NCBI RefSeq assembly: GCF_003574215.1
Contig: NZ_AP018558.1
Coordinates: 2,159,144 to 2,223,143, forward strand
From: Hydrogenophilus thermoluteolus
GTDB lineage: Bacteria; Pseudomonadota; Gammaproteobacteria; Burkholderiales; Rhodocyclaceae
DNA length: 64,000 nucleotides
Direction: 5' to 3'
Part shown: positions 43,558 to 52,997 of the stretch, in pieces
Position numbering within the stretch: the stretch's first letter is position 1
How the letters are laid out: the number at the start of each line of letters is the position of its first letter
Translations under genes and position numbers: made by a program
Notes under the pieces: generated by a model
Database searches by the model: none
The model's input: the letters and a program-made list of their open reading frames with translations, nothing else
Told to the model about the DNA's origin: nothing

Positions 43558-45015
43558 TTACCGTCGCCAGAACGCTGGGGTGAGGACGACCAGAAAGGTG
43601 AAGATTTCAAGGCGCCCCAACACCATGGTAAAGGTCAAAAGCAACGTCTGCCCTTCGTTCAACCAGCCGTAATTCGCAGCCGGCCCCACAGCGCCCAAAC
43701 CCGGCCCTGTGTTGTTGATGCACGCCACCACCGCCGAAAACGCCGTGACGATATCGAGGCCACTGGCACTGAGCACCAGCGTGAGCGAGACGATAGAGAC
43801 CATGTAGAGAAAGGAAAAACCCAAAACCGCGAAAACGACACGGTTTTCGATGATCGTCTTGCGTAAGCGCACGGGAACGACGGCGTTGGGGTGGAGCGCG
43901 CGCACGATCTCGCGGTAGATCTGCTTGTAGAGGATGATCGCACGCATCATTTTGATCCCGCCGCCCGTCGACCCGGCACAGGCGGTGAAACTGCTCAGGA
44001 AGAGCAGCCACAATTGGGCGAAGAACGGCCAGAGGGTGTAGTCGGTCGTCGCCAAACCCAGCGACGTGGCGATCGAGACGACGTGAAACGCGGTGTCGCG
44101 CAGCGCCCGCCAGAAATCGGCGTACGCGCCGTTCACGGTCAAATAGGCGGCGAGCATGAGGCTACTGAACGCGAGCACACCCAAATAGTAGGGCAATTCA
44201 GGATCGCGCCAGTAGGGTTTCGCGGATCTTCGCACCAGCGCCAAATAGTGGGTGGCCCAGTTGAATCCGGCGAGCGTAGCGAATGCGATTGCGATGAGTT
44301 CGAGCGTAAGGCTGTGAAAATAGCCGAATGAGGCATCGTGGCTGGAAAAGCCACCGAGCCCCATCACCGAAAAGGCGTGGATCACCGCATCCTCGATCGA
44401 CATCCCACCGTACCAGAACGCACCCATGCACAGGAGCGTCATCCCCGCGTAGGTGAGCCACAGGCCCTTTGCAGTATCGGCAACGCGCGGTGTGAGCGAC
44501 TCCTCTTTCAACGGCGTGGGGGATTCGGCCTGAAAAACCTGCCGCCCCCCGATCCCCAGCAAAGGGAGAATCGCTACCGCCAAAACGACCACCCCCATTC
44601 CGCCCACCCAATGGAGGAACGCGCGCCAGAGGTTGAGGGAAAAGGGGAAATCGTCCAAACCGGAATAGACCGTGGCGCCGGTCGTTGTCAGCCCCGAGAC
44701 CGCTTCGAAATAGGCGCGCACGTAGCCGAGTTCGGGGCGGTAGAGGTAGAGCGGGATCGCCGCGAAGAGCGGTGAGACTACCCACGTGAGCGCGACGATC
44801 AGAAAGCCATCGGCGGGACGGAGCGCGCGCCGATACCGCCGCGTCGCAGCCCAGAGAAGTGCCCCAGCAGCGAACGCCGCTGCCATCGCTTCTTCGTAGA
44901 GCGTGTGGCTGCCGTCGGCGCGCCACAGCGACGCCGCGGTGGGAACCAAAAAGAGCAGGGAAAAGAGCATGAGAATGTACGCGTACGCATGGAGCGCCGG
45001 AACCCAGGGTCGCAT
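43558..45015 (-). CDS. trkH: Trk potassium uptake channel TrkH
   Basis: This 485-residue inner-membrane protein has the repeated M1-P-M2 units of Trk/Ktr channels. Selectivity-loop segments include TTTGATVYSG in the first half, FSVMGLGGFSS, CAGSTGGGIKMMR and CINNTGPGLGAVGP. It conducts K+ under control of TrkA, encoded just upstream and separated by 18 bases. The ATG and length are typical of the family. Confidence 0.95.
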   Translation of the reverse strand: MRPWVPALHAYAYILMLFSLLFLVPTAASLWRADGSHTLYEEAMAAAFAAGALLWAATRRYRRALRPADGFLIVALTWVVSPLFAAIPLYLYRPELGYVRAYFEAVSGLTTTGATVYSGLDDFPFSLNLWRAFLHWVGGMGVVVLAVAILPLLGIGGRQVFQAESPTPLKEESLTPRVADTAKGLWLTYAGMTLLCMGAFWYGGMSIEDAVIHAFSVMGLGGFSSHDASFGYFHSLTLELIAIAFATLAGFNWATHYLALVRRSAKPYWRDPELPYYLGVLAFSSLMLAAYLTVNGAYADFWRALRDTAFHVVSIATSLGLATTDYTLWPFFAQLWLLFLSSFTACAGSTGGGIKMMRAIILYKQIYREIVRALHPNAVVPVRLRKTIIENRVVFAVLGFSFLYMVSIVSLTLVLSASGLDIVTAFSAVVACINNTGPGLGAVGPAANYGWLNEGQTLLLTFTMVLGRLEIFTFLVVLTPAFWRR

Positions 45016-45033
45016 CGTCGCCGCTCCGCCGAT

Positions 45034-46452
45034 TCAGAAAAAGCCGAACCCGACGGCGAAAAGCTTTTCGATCTCACGCACGCGCCGCCGTTGCGTACAA
45101 AAGAGGATCACGTGATCCCCCTCTTCGATCACCGTGTCGTGGTGGGCCATCACCACCCGTTTCTGTTTGCGCGCTGGGCTTGCCGCTTCCTCGTCCGCTA
45201 CCGTCTCTTCGCGAACGATCGCTGCGACCGTCACCCCTGGTGGCCAGCGAATTTGGTCGATCCGCCGCCCCACCACTTTCGACGTCTGCGCGTTGCCATG
45301 AACGACGATTTCGATCGCCTCCGCGGCACCGCGCCGTAAGCGGTGGACTGCGGCCACGTCACCGCGCCGCACGTGTTTCAAGAGGGCCCCGATCGTCACC
45401 AACGCCGGTGAAATCGCGATGTCGATCGTTTCGCCTTGCACCAGATCGACGTACGCGGAGCGGTTGATGATCGCCAACGTCTTTTTCGCGCCCAACCGTT
45501 TGGCGAGCGCAGCCCCCATGATGTTGTTTTCGTCGTCGTTGGTCACCGCAAGGAAGTGATCGACCTCTTCGATCCCTTCGCGGTCGAGCAGATGTTCGTC
45601 GGTGGCGTCACCTGCGAGCACCAGGGTATCGGTGAGCTCGACAGCCAGCTGCTGCGCGCGCTGCTTGTTATATTCGATCAATTTCACGCGGTAGTCGCGT
45701 TCGAGCATTTTCGCGAGCCGCATTCCGATATTGCCGCCCCCTGCGATCATCACGCGCGATCCGCGCCGCTCTGCGGGCCGCAGTTCACGAAGCAGTGCCG
45801 GAATTTGCCCTGCGCTTGCCAGAAAAAAGAGTTCGTCGCCGGGGTGGATCACCGTATCCCCTTCCGGAATGATCGGCACCCCGTGGCGGTAGATCGCAGC
45901 GACCCGCATTTCGACGTTGGGGAGGTGATAGCGCAACGCTTTGATCGGGTGGCCAACGAGCTTTCCGCCCCGTTCGGCACGCACCGCGGCAAGCTGGACG
46001 GCGCCGTTCGCAAAATCGAGCAGTTGCAGCACCCCTGGGTGGTTCACCAGGCGGACGATGTATTCGCAGACGATCTGTTCGGGGCAGATCGCGAAATCGA
46101 CCGCAAAAGCCTCTTCGCCCAGGAGTTCTTGGAACGCGGTGTAGTCGGCGGCGCGCACTCGGACGATACTGCGCGGCACGTTGAAGAGCCGTTTTGCGAT
46201 CAGAGACGCACAGAGGTTGGTCTGATCCGATTGCGTCACCGCGACGAGCAGATCGCAATCGCGCGCGCCCGCCTGTTCCAGCAGACGGGGGGACGCGGCG
46301 TTCCCGACCAAAGTGCGCATCTCGATGCGGTTTGCGACCTCCGCCAAGCGGCTGGCGTCGACGTCGATCATCGTGATGTCGTTCTCTTCGCTCGCCAGAT
46401 GCTCCGCCACCGAGCTGCCGACCTGACCGGCCCCCAAGATGATCACGTTCAC
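45034..46452 (-). CDS. trkA: Trk potassium uptake regulatory subunit TrkA
   Basis: This 472-residue cytoplasmic protein has two tandem RCK units, each with a Rossmann NAD-binding domain (ILGAGQVGSSVAEHLA at 4-19, and GGGNIGMRLAKML) and a TrkA-C domain. It gates TrkH according to nucleotide state. A GTG at 46452 starts the canonical MNVIILGAG after AGGAGG at seven bases, and overlaps the stop of the NtrX-like gene (GTGA). An Ala/Arg-rich insert before the last 35 residues is unusual. Confidence 0.95.
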   Translation of the reverse strand: MNVIILGAGQVGSSVAEHLASEENDITMIDVDASRLAEVANRIEMRTLVGNAASPRLLEQAGARDCDLLVAVTQSDQTNLCASLIAKRLFNVPRSIVRVRAADYTAFQELLGEEAFAVDFAICPEQIVCEYIVRLVNHPGVLQLLDFANGAVQLAAVRAERGGKLVGHPIKALRYHLPNVEMRVAAIYRHGVPIIPEGDTVIHPGDELFFLASAGQIPALLRELRPAERRGSRVMIAGGGNIGMRLAKMLERDYRVKLIEYNKQRAQQLAVELTDTLVLAGDATDEHLLDREGIEEVDHFLAVTNDDENNIMGAALAKRLGAKKTLAIINRSAYVDLVQGETIDIAISPALVTIGALLKHVRRGDVAAVHRLRRGAAEAIEIVVHGNAQTSKVVGRRIDQIRWPPGVTVAAIVREETVADEEAASPARKQKRVVMAHHDTVIEEGDHVILFCTQRRRVREIEKLFAVGFGFF

Positions 46453-47675
46453 GCGTCGTCCTCCTCTTTCCGGCGCAGCGAGAGGCCCAACTGGCGGAGC
46501 TTGCGGTAGAAGTGGGTGCGCTCCAATCCCGCCAGATCCGCGAGCCGCTGCACGGGGAGATCGGTGCGCGCCAACAACCGTTCCAGGTAGAGCCGCTCGA
46601 ACGCTTCCCGGGCCTCCTTGAGTGGCAGTGCAAAGAGCGTACTCACGTTCTCCGGTTGGTTTCGCTGAAGCGCCCTTTCGATCGCTGCAGGATCGAGTCG
46701 ATCTTCGGTGGCCAACGGCAAGAGCGCCTGGGTCCATGCGTCGAGTGTCCATTCGGCATCGAGCGCGATCCGTTCGATCGTCCGTTTCGCCTCCTCTGGC
46801 CATGCCAACGGTTGCCCCAGTTCGGCTTCCAAGGCCTCCTGGACGAGCGTACCGAGCGCGATCGACTCGTCCCGTTTGGGTACGACGATGGGGTCTTCCC
46901 ATACCCGCGCCAATTTTTCACCGACCAAGGGACGCCACTGAGCGAAAGCGTCCCACGCGCGAATCGCCGCGATCAGCCGCACCTGATGGACCGCTGCGTA
47001 CTGATAGAGGAACGACAGGTTTTTCGCGAGCATCCGGTTTGCGCGTTCACCCAAATTCGCGAAAACCAGATGGCTGCGCCACTGCTTCACCTGGTCCACC
47101 GAGAGCGGTGGGGTTTCCGTCGTCAACCATACGGTGTGCTGCCCTTCTCCGAGGTGGCGCAACAGCCACTGCTCGTAAAACGGTTCGGGAAAATAAAGGA
47201 GTGCTGCGTGGTCGTGCTGTAATTTCGCGTTGAGTGCGTCGATCACCGGAGCGAGCGGGCGCGGCACCCGCGTTACCGTGAGTGGGGTTTCTGCTTTCGG
47301 TTGCGCCCGATAGCGGTCGATCGCTTTTTTCAGCACATCGAGCAGCTTTTGCATCGAAATCGGTTTTTCCAGAAAGCCGTACGCACCGTGGTGTGTTGCC
47401 TCGACCGCGGTCTCGATCGTGGCATGTCCGGAGATCATGATCACGGGGGGCAGCGCGCTTCCCATTTCGCTCTGCCATTGTTTCAACAGGGTAATCCCGT
47501 CACAATCGGGCATCCAGATATCGAGCAATATCGCCTCAGGAGCGAATTCCGCCAGTTTCTGCTGCCCTTCCGAACCATTTGCGGCCGTTGCGACGCGATA
47601 GCCTTCGTCTTCCAGGATCTCGCTCAGCCAGTCGCGGATCCCCACTTCGTCATCGACGATCAGAACTTTTGCCAT
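46449..47675 (-). CDS. ntrX: NtrX-like response regulator without an AAA+ domain
   Basis: This 408-residue protein has a receiver domain (1-120; acidic pair Asp8/Asp9, phospho-acceptor Asp52 in LLDIWMPD, Lys in FLEKPIS) and a Fis-type helix-turn-helix at the C-terminus (about 365-402, VQRLADLAGLERTHFYRKLRQLG). The middle 240 residues occupy the place of the sigma-54-activating AAA+ module, but I find neither a GxxGxGK Walker A nor the GAFTGA loop. It cannot act as a classical sigma-54 activator. The ATG at 47675 follows GGAG and overlaps the ntrY end by 26 bases. Confidence 0.85.
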   Translation of the reverse strand: MAKVLIVDDEVGIRDWLSEILEDEGYRVATAANGSEGQQKLAEFAPEAILLDIWMPDCDGITLLKQWQSEMGSALPPVIMISGHATIETAVEATHHGAYGFLEKPISMQKLLDVLKKAIDRYRAQPKAETPLTVTRVPRPLAPVIDALNAKLQHDHAALLYFPEPFYEQWLLRHLGEGQHTVWLTTETPPLSVDQVKQWRSHLVFANLGERANRMLAKNLSFLYQYAAVHQVRLIAAIRAWDAFAQWRPLVGEKLARVWEDPIVVPKRDESIALGTLVQEALEAELGQPLAWPEEAKRTIERIALDAEWTLDAWTQALLPLATEDRLDPAAIERALQRNQPENVSTLFALPLKEAREAFERLYLERLLARTDLPVQRLADLAGLERTHFYRKLRQLGLSLRRKEEDDA

Positions 47676-49800
47676 CGTCTCCTTCCTCACGGTCGGCTGC
47701 GGCAAATGTCAGACGTACTTCTGCACCCTTGCCATCCACCGGTGTCGTCAGCACGATCGCCGCATGGTGATCGTCGACGATCTTCTTGACTACTGCCAAG
47801 CCCAACCCAGTCCCTTTGCGCTTCGTGGTGTAGTAGGGTTCGAACGCTTTTTGCTGATACCCTTCGGGAAAACCGATCCCGTTGTCCTGAACGCTCAGTT
47901 CGATGCGATCATTCTGACGCACCAAGCGGACAACGATTCTCGGGTCGGCGATCCCCTCCAGAGCGTCTTGCGCGTTTTGCAGAAGGTTGTGCAGCACCTG
48001 CCGCAGCTGCCTGGGATCCCCTTCGATCGCCCACGGTCCTTCGCCTTCTACGACGCATTCGACGGGGATCCCGCCCTCTTCGTAGAACACCAAAAGCGAC
48101 CGGATGAGTTCGGCAAGATCGACACGCGTTTTTTTTGCGTTCGGCATTTTCGCATAATCGCGAAACGCATTGACCATTTCGGTCATCGCTTCCACTTGGT
48201 CGATCACCGTTGTCGTGGCGCGCTCAAGGAGCTGGCGCTCTTTCTCGGGCAATTTCTCGGCCAATTTGTACCGTAGCCGTTCCGCCGCAAGACGAATCGG
48301 CGTCAAGGGGTTTTTGATCTCGTGCGCGAGCCGCCGCGCGATTTCGCCCCACGCCGCAAGGCGTTGTGCAAGGACGACGTCTGTGACGTCGTCGATCACC
48401 ACAACCCATCCGCTGGTGGCCTCTGTGAGCGGTGCCACATGAACCACGAAGGTTTTGCCCTTATCCTCGTCGACCCATTCGAAGGTAACTGGGCCGCTCG
48501 CAACCGCCATAACTGCCTGTAAGCGGTCGCGCAATGCCGGATTTCCGCGCCAAGCATCGTTGGCGTTGAGCGGGGTCGTGCTTTCGTCCCCGAGCAGCGC
48601 TTTCGCGGCCGCGTTTGCGAGCACCAAATGGTGGGTTTCATCGAAGACCAGCACTGCAGTGGTCAAATGGGCGAGCACGGTTTCCAGATAAGCGCGGGCG
48701 GCTTCCACCTCGGCATGCGCCCGTGCTTGTTCGGCTTGCGCTTTTGCCAATTGTTCGCTCATGCGATCGAACGAGCGGACGACCCAACCCAACTCGTCTT
48801 GGCTGGAAATGCGATCCGCCACGGGGAGGTAACGTCCCTCTGCCAGCGCCCGCGTGCCTTCTTCCAGCGCGAGCAAAGGTGTGATGAAACGGCGCGAAAT
48901 CTGCAGCGCGATCATCGCGGCGGCAATCCACGCGGTTACCACCGCAACGGAGAGGATCACCAAATAGAGCCGTTGCAACGCCTCGCGACCGTGCGTGATC
49001 TGCGCGTATTCGCTTCGTGCCTCCGTGACTTCGTCGATCGCAGTGCGAATCGACGTGGGCACCCGGCGCAGTAACACCATAAAGGCGCTCTCTTGTTCGA
49101 TCGTTTGCGGGATCCACACCACGACCCTTACCCAAGAACTCTCCTCGGTTTCGACGACGCGATGGCTGGTTTCTTGCAGTTTCGCCAATTGCCATTCGGC
49201 TGGAGTGCCCGCTTCTTGCTGCACCCATTGTGGATCTTCGCCAGCAAAACCTTGGACGACCCCTTTACCCGTCAAAATCAGTAAGCCATCGAGCCCCATC
49301 TTTTGCCGCCACTGCTCCAAAGTCGCGCCTTGGATGCTGTGCGCGTTTGCGACCCATTCGCTCTGGAGCCATTGCGCCTCTGCCAATAGACGCGCCACTT
49401 GGGTATCGATCGCGTGCCGGGCAAGCTGCCCAGCGGCATCTAGGGCACGCTCCACCCGGACGTCGAACCACGCGTCGATCGCGCGCACGACGAAAAAGAC
49501 CGTGACGCCGTACAAGACCAAGGTAGGGAAAAGCGCCATCATGAGCAGGATGCCCGTGAGTTTTGCACGCAGTCGCGAGCCAAACCGACCCATGCGAACC
49601 TGGCGCCACAGATGGACCCCCTGCCGGAGTGCAATCGTCAATAACGCGGCGACCGCGATCGCCGCAAGCCCGAGCAAATAGGGAAACGCTTGAGCGAACA
49701 GAACCGTTTCCAAACTGGCCGAAGCGGCCAGCAGGATGACGAAGATCGCCGCGGCAAACCCGACCGCAACGCGCACACTATTTACGCCCAGGGTCGCCAT
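47650..49800 (-). CDS. ntrY: NtrY-like membrane sensor histidine kinase
   Basis: This 716-residue protein has three or more N-terminal membrane helices (within about 15-125), a periplasmic loop of about 150 residues, another helix near 275-295, HAMP, a PAS domain, a HisKA box (RRLAHEIKNPLTPIRLAAER) and a HATPase domain (VLHNLLQNAQDAL, DNGIGFP, GTGLGLAVVKK). It phosphorylates the NtrX-like regulator encoded next. NtrYX systems respond to nitrogen or redox state. I chose the ATG at 49800; a TTG at 49820 is possible. Confidence 0.92.
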   Translation of the reverse strand: MATLGVNSVRVAVGFAAAIFVILLAASASLETVLFAQAFPYLLGLAAIAVAALLTIALRQGVHLWRQVRMGRFGSRLRAKLTGILLMMALFPTLVLYGVTVFFVVRAIDAWFDVRVERALDAAGQLARHAIDTQVARLLAEAQWLQSEWVANAHSIQGATLEQWRQKMGLDGLLILTGKGVVQGFAGEDPQWVQQEAGTPAEWQLAKLQETSHRVVETEESSWVRVVVWIPQTIEQESAFMVLLRRVPTSIRTAIDEVTEARSEYAQITHGREALQRLYLVILSVAVVTAWIAAAMIALQISRRFITPLLALEEGTRALAEGRYLPVADRISSQDELGWVVRSFDRMSEQLAKAQAEQARAHAEVEAARAYLETVLAHLTTAVLVFDETHHLVLANAAAKALLGDESTTPLNANDAWRGNPALRDRLQAVMAVASGPVTFEWVDEDKGKTFVVHVAPLTEATSGWVVVIDDVTDVVLAQRLAAWGEIARRLAHEIKNPLTPIRLAAERLRYKLAEKLPEKERQLLERATTTVIDQVEAMTEMVNAFRDYAKMPNAKKTRVDLAELIRSLLVFYEEGGIPVECVVEGEGPWAIEGDPRQLRQVLHNLLQNAQDALEGIADPRIVVRLVRQNDRIELSVQDNGIGFPEGYQQKAFEPYYTTKRKGTGLGLAVVKKIVDDHHAAIVLTTPVDGKGAEVRLTFAAADREEGDDGKSSDRR

Positions 49801-50411
49801 CGGTACGGGGTTCCCGCCCAATCGATGCGATCACGGCTTTCCGTACTGGGAAGCCGTAACACCGGCCCGAGCTCCCGTTCGTCAACCGAAACCGTGACTT
49901 CGGCTTCGAGTTCCGGATTCGGTGTCAAGCGATCGCGTTCCAACAGGCGCCAACCGCGCAGGGTGGTCACCGGTGCGATCGCATCATGCCAACTGCCCTG
50001 CGCAACGACGCTGCCGTTGTGTTGCAGCCACCAGATGCGCGTTCCAGGTCGGTATTGCAGTTGAAAAGTCCACCGTTTCCCCCAAATAACCTGATCCGTC
50101 CACCACCATCGTACCTGAAGCAGGCGGAACGTGATCGCAAAAGGAAACTTCACCCCTTTTTCCAACAGCGACCGCCAAATTGCGGGTAACTCTGCCCACG
50201 TGAGTTTGGCATCGAGCACCCACCAACCTTCGGCTTCGCGTAGCGCCGCGTGCGTGATCGTCACGAATTTTTGCTCGTTTTCGGGTTGGGCTGCGAGCGT
50301 GCGCCTGCCGGTTTGCAGCCACAAACTCCCTGCGCCACCGATGAGCGCCGCCACGACACGCCGGCGCTTACGATTCGGCAACCTTCTCGATACGCGCATA
50401 GTAAAAGCCAT
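49782..50411 (-). CDS. DUF4390 domain protein
   Basis: This 209-residue protein has an N-terminal hydrophobic export or anchor segment (VVAALIGGAGSLWLQ) after a highly basic start. Its DUF4390 domain is rich in Trp and beta strands (WWVLDAKLTWAELPAIW, GVKFPFAITFRLLQVRWWW, FQLQYRPGTRIWW). Genes of this family sit between rsmB and ntrY across betaproteobacteria, as here. Its job is unknown. The start may be ATG 50411 or 50399; both overlap rsmB. The 3' end overlaps ntrY. Confidence 0.82.
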   Translation of the reverse strand: MAFTMRVSRRLPNRKRRRVVAALIGGAGSLWLQTGRRTLAAQPENEQKFVTITHAALREAEGWWVLDAKLTWAELPAIWRSLLEKGVKFPFAITFRLLQVRWWWTDQVIWGKRWTFQLQYRPGTRIWWLQHNGSVVAQGSWHDAIAPVTTLRGWRLLERDRLTPNPELEAEVTVSVDERELGPVLRLPSTESRDRIDWAGTPYRWRPWA

Positions 50412-51693
50412 CGTGCTGCTCGGTGGGCAAATAGTACCCGTCAACCCCTTCGGTGGGAACCCGCTTAGCGTCGTTGTGGTTGTTCAGAAACTTTGCAATG
50501 ACCCTTTCGTTTTCTTCGGCGAACACGGAACAGGTGACATAGAGCAGTCGGCCTCCGGGTCGGAGCAAAGGCCACAGTGCAGTCAGAAGTGCTTGCTGCA
50601 CCGTGCGGAACGTCTCGAGATCGCTTACCCGCCGTAACCATTTGATATCGGGATGGCGGCGCACGACACCCGAACCGGAACACGGCGCATCGAGCAATAT
50701 CGCGTCGAACGGTCGCCCGTCCCACCATGCGTGCGGTTCGCGGGCATCGCCCACGACCGCTTGTGCGCGCTCACTCAATTCCGGAAAGCGCGCGAGCATC
50801 GCGCGGTACCGGTTTTTCTCTTTTTCGACTAGGGTCAAATCGATCGCCGCGCTGTCGAGCAGGTGGAGCGCTTTTCCGCCTGGCGCCGCGCACGCGTCCA
50901 ACACCCGTTCCCCTGGGCGTACCGCCAATAACGGTGCCGCCCATTGCGCTCCGATATCCTGGATCACCACCTCGTTCCGCACCGGTTCGGGCAGTTTCGT
51001 TTCCGCAACGGGTTCTGGCAACCAAATCGCGCCGGGTAACGGATCAAACGGTTCCGCTGCGATCCCCGCTTCCCGCAGTCGTGCGATAACCTCCCTCCGT
51101 TTTTCGCTGCTACGGACGCGCAATCCCATCGGCGGATGGGTATTTCCCTGATGCAACACCGTCTGCCAGGCACTTGGGTGGGCAAATTGGATTTTTTCGA
51201 CCCACCATCGAGGGTGCCGCCAATGCGCCGCGATTGCCTGATCGCTCCGTGCACCCCAAGCTTCGGGTGCCCACTGGGCGCGCTCGCGATCATAGCGCCT
51301 GAGGAGTGCATTCACGAAGCCTGCGGCGGCGGTGCGTCGTTTTTTTGCAACCGCAACCGCTTCATGGATCAGCGCATGAACCGGCACACGACCTTTGCGC
51401 AATTCGGTGAGCGCAACCAAGAGAAGTGGCCGCACAGTGCGATCGATAGGTCTGCGACTCAATGCCGCCAGTACGGCATCGCCCCAGCCGTAATCACGCA
51501 AGGTACTCCACGCAAAATCCTGTACCCTCGCCCATCCTGGGGCCTGAGGGTTGTGCGCGACCATCCGTTGCCACGCCGCGGTGGCACTTTCCCCTCGGAT
51601 CACGGCGGCGACGATCGCGCTCGCACAATCGAGCGCACCCGCGAGCGTTTCTGGTGCAGCATAATGGCCCGCTGAGTGCGCCTTGTGTTTCAC
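50368..51693 (-). CDS. rsmB: 16S rRNA m5C967 methyltransferase RsmB
   Basis: This 441-residue enzyme has an N-terminal NusB-like RNA-binding domain (about 1-150) and a C-terminal SAM methyltransferase with VLDACAAPGGKALHLL and the catalytic DAPCSGSGVVRRHPDIKW and YVTCSVF cysteines. It methylates C967 of 16S rRNA. Translation starts at a GTG that is the central GTG of a parS palindrome; AAAGG six bases upstream serves as ribosome-binding site. It follows speD-speE by 11 bases. Confidence 0.94.
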   Translation of the reverse strand: MKHKAHSAGHYAAPETLAGALDCASAIVAAVIRGESATAAWQRMVAHNPQAPGWARVQDFAWSTLRDYGWGDAVLAALSRRPIDRTVRPLLLVALTELRKGRVPVHALIHEAVAVAKKRRTAAAGFVNALLRRYDRERAQWAPEAWGARSDQAIAAHWRHPRWWVEKIQFAHPSAWQTVLHQGNTHPPMGLRVRSSEKRREVIARLREAGIAAEPFDPLPGAIWLPEPVAETKLPEPVRNEVVIQDIGAQWAAPLLAVRPGERVLDACAAPGGKALHLLDSAAIDLTLVEKEKNRYRAMLARFPELSERAQAVVGDAREPHAWWDGRPFDAILLDAPCSGSGVVRRHPDIKWLRRVSDLETFRTVQQALLTALWPLLRPGGRLLYVTCSVFAEENERVIAKFLNNHNDAKRVPTEGVDGYYLPTEQHDGFYYARIEKVAES

Positions 51694-51701
51694 GTGAAAC
51701 C
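51686..51701. other. parS centromere site (ParB box) over the rsmB start
   Basis: The site TGTTTCACGTGAAACC matches the bacterial parS consensus (TGTTTCACGTGAAACA) at 15 of 16 positions. parS sites cluster near the chromosome origin and load ParB for segregation and SMC recruitment. The site contains the GTG start codon of rsmB. Confidence 0.88.
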
Positions 51702-51704
51702 TTT

Positions 51705-52565
51705 CTAGGCGATCAAGTCACGAACATATCGGGGCAAAATTCCCCGCGCACGATAATTTTCCCCATCGAGATAGCGCAGGTCCGTAATCCCCCGTGTTGT
51801 GATCCGCTCATCGATCCGTTCCGGCGTCATCACCGCACAATCGGTTCCGTTCGATGCCGCGGCAATTCCCCAGAGCGCGCCGTAGAGCGGAATGTAGTGG
51901 AAATGGGGATAGACATAACGAAAGACCCGCCGCAAACGGGCCACCAAAGTTTTAATACGCTCTGGCAAATGATCGGGCGAACCGATGTGCAACGACAATA
52001 AGCCGTTCTCTCCCAAAAGTAGGGCGCACTGCTGGAAAAAGGGTTCCTGGTAAAGTGCTTCGGCCGGTCCCACCGGGTCGGTGAGATCGAGCACGATCAG
52101 ATCGTAATCGCGTCGGCCGGATTGGGCCGCTTCCGCAACGAACTGCAACCCATCTTCGATCCGAACCGATACTTTGGGATGATCGAGTGCGCCACGATGG
52201 ATCGCGTGAAAATACTTTTTCGCCAATTCGATGACTTTTTCATCGAGCTCGACCAGATCGATCGCTTCTATCGAGGGGTATTTCAAAAGCTCCTCGGCAG
52301 ACCCGCCATCCCCACCGCCGATGATCAATGCGCGACGCGGTTCCGGATGCGCCAATGCCGGTATGTGGATGAGGTTTTCGTGGTAGATGAACTCGTCGGC
52401 TTCAGAGGTCATCGCACATCCGTCCAAGCGGAACATGCGGCCATAGAGCGGAGAGATGCCGACTTCAAAGGATTGGTAGCGACTTTGGCCAGATTCGATC
52501 AATTCCAGATCGTAATAGTAGCCGGTGACATCGGATAACTTTTCCCAAAACCGTTGCAATGCCAT
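51705..52565 (-). CDS. speE: Spermidine synthase
   Basis: This 286-residue aminopropyltransferase makes spermidine from putrescine and decarboxylated SAM. Signatures include YQSFEV, ALIIGGGDGGSAEELLKYP (SAM-fold glycine loop), LVELDEKVIELAKKYF and the catalytic LDLTDPVGPAEALY. It begins immediately after the speD stop, so the two enzymes are cotranslated. The speDE-rsmB arrangement makes polyamine synthesis and ribosome modification one transcription unit. Confidence 0.95.
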   Translation of the reverse strand: MALQRFWEKLSDVTGYYYDLELIESGQSRYQSFEVGISPLYGRMFRLDGCAMTSEADEFIYHENLIHIPALAHPEPRRALIIGGGDGGSAEELLKYPSIEAIDLVELDEKVIELAKKYFHAIHRGALDHPKVSVRIEDGLQFVAEAAQSGRRDYDLIVLDLTDPVGPAEALYQEPFFQQCALLLGENGLLSLHIGSPDHLPERIKTLVARLRRVFRYVYPHFHYIPLYGALWGIAAASNGTDCAVMTPERIDERITTRGITDLRYLDGENYRARGILPRYVRDLIA

Positions 52566-52964
52566 CTACACACCCTCCGTCGGCGGCATTTCGATGTGTC
52601 CCCGAACCACACGATGCCCAACGGTCTCAACCGGCGCAAAGACTTCGATCAAACGGTCATAAACCGCCTTTGCAAGCGCTGAATTGTCACGCGAATAATT
52701 GCACACATAAACATCCAGGGTGACATTGCGATCTTCCGGCCAGGTATGAATCGCCAAATGCGATTCCGCCAGAACCACCGTTCCGGTCACTCCGGCCGGC
52801 TCTCCATTGTCGTAGGTAAACTGGAAGAAATAGTCGCCGAGTACCGTAAGCCCTGCCTCTTTACACGCATCGACACACAGCGTTTGCAACTGAGTCCGTT
52901 CTTTGAGGAGCGCGAGATCACAACGGCAACCATAGAGGTCGGCGATCAGATGAAGTCCATTCAT
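52566..52964 (-). CDS. speD: S-adenosylmethionine decarboxylase proenzyme (prokaryotic type 1B)
   Basis: This 132-residue proenzyme self-cleaves before Ser68 (in LAESHLAIHTWPE) to create its pyruvoyl group. His73 and Cys88 match the processing and catalytic residues of the Thermotoga-type enzyme. It provides decarboxylated SAM to SpeE. A TGA-TACAAT extended -10 lies about 36 bases upstream, and speD heads the speDE-rsmB unit. Confidence 0.95.
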   Translation of the reverse strand: MNGLHLIADLYGCRCDLALLKERTQLQTLCVDACKEAGLTVLGDYFFQFTYDNGEPAGVTGTVVLAESHLAIHTWPEDRNVTLDVYVCNYSRDNSALAKAVYDRLIEVFAPVETVGHRVVRGHIEMPPTEGV

Positions 52965-52997
52965 CGCAAGTCCCCCATCCGGATAAAATGAAACTTG

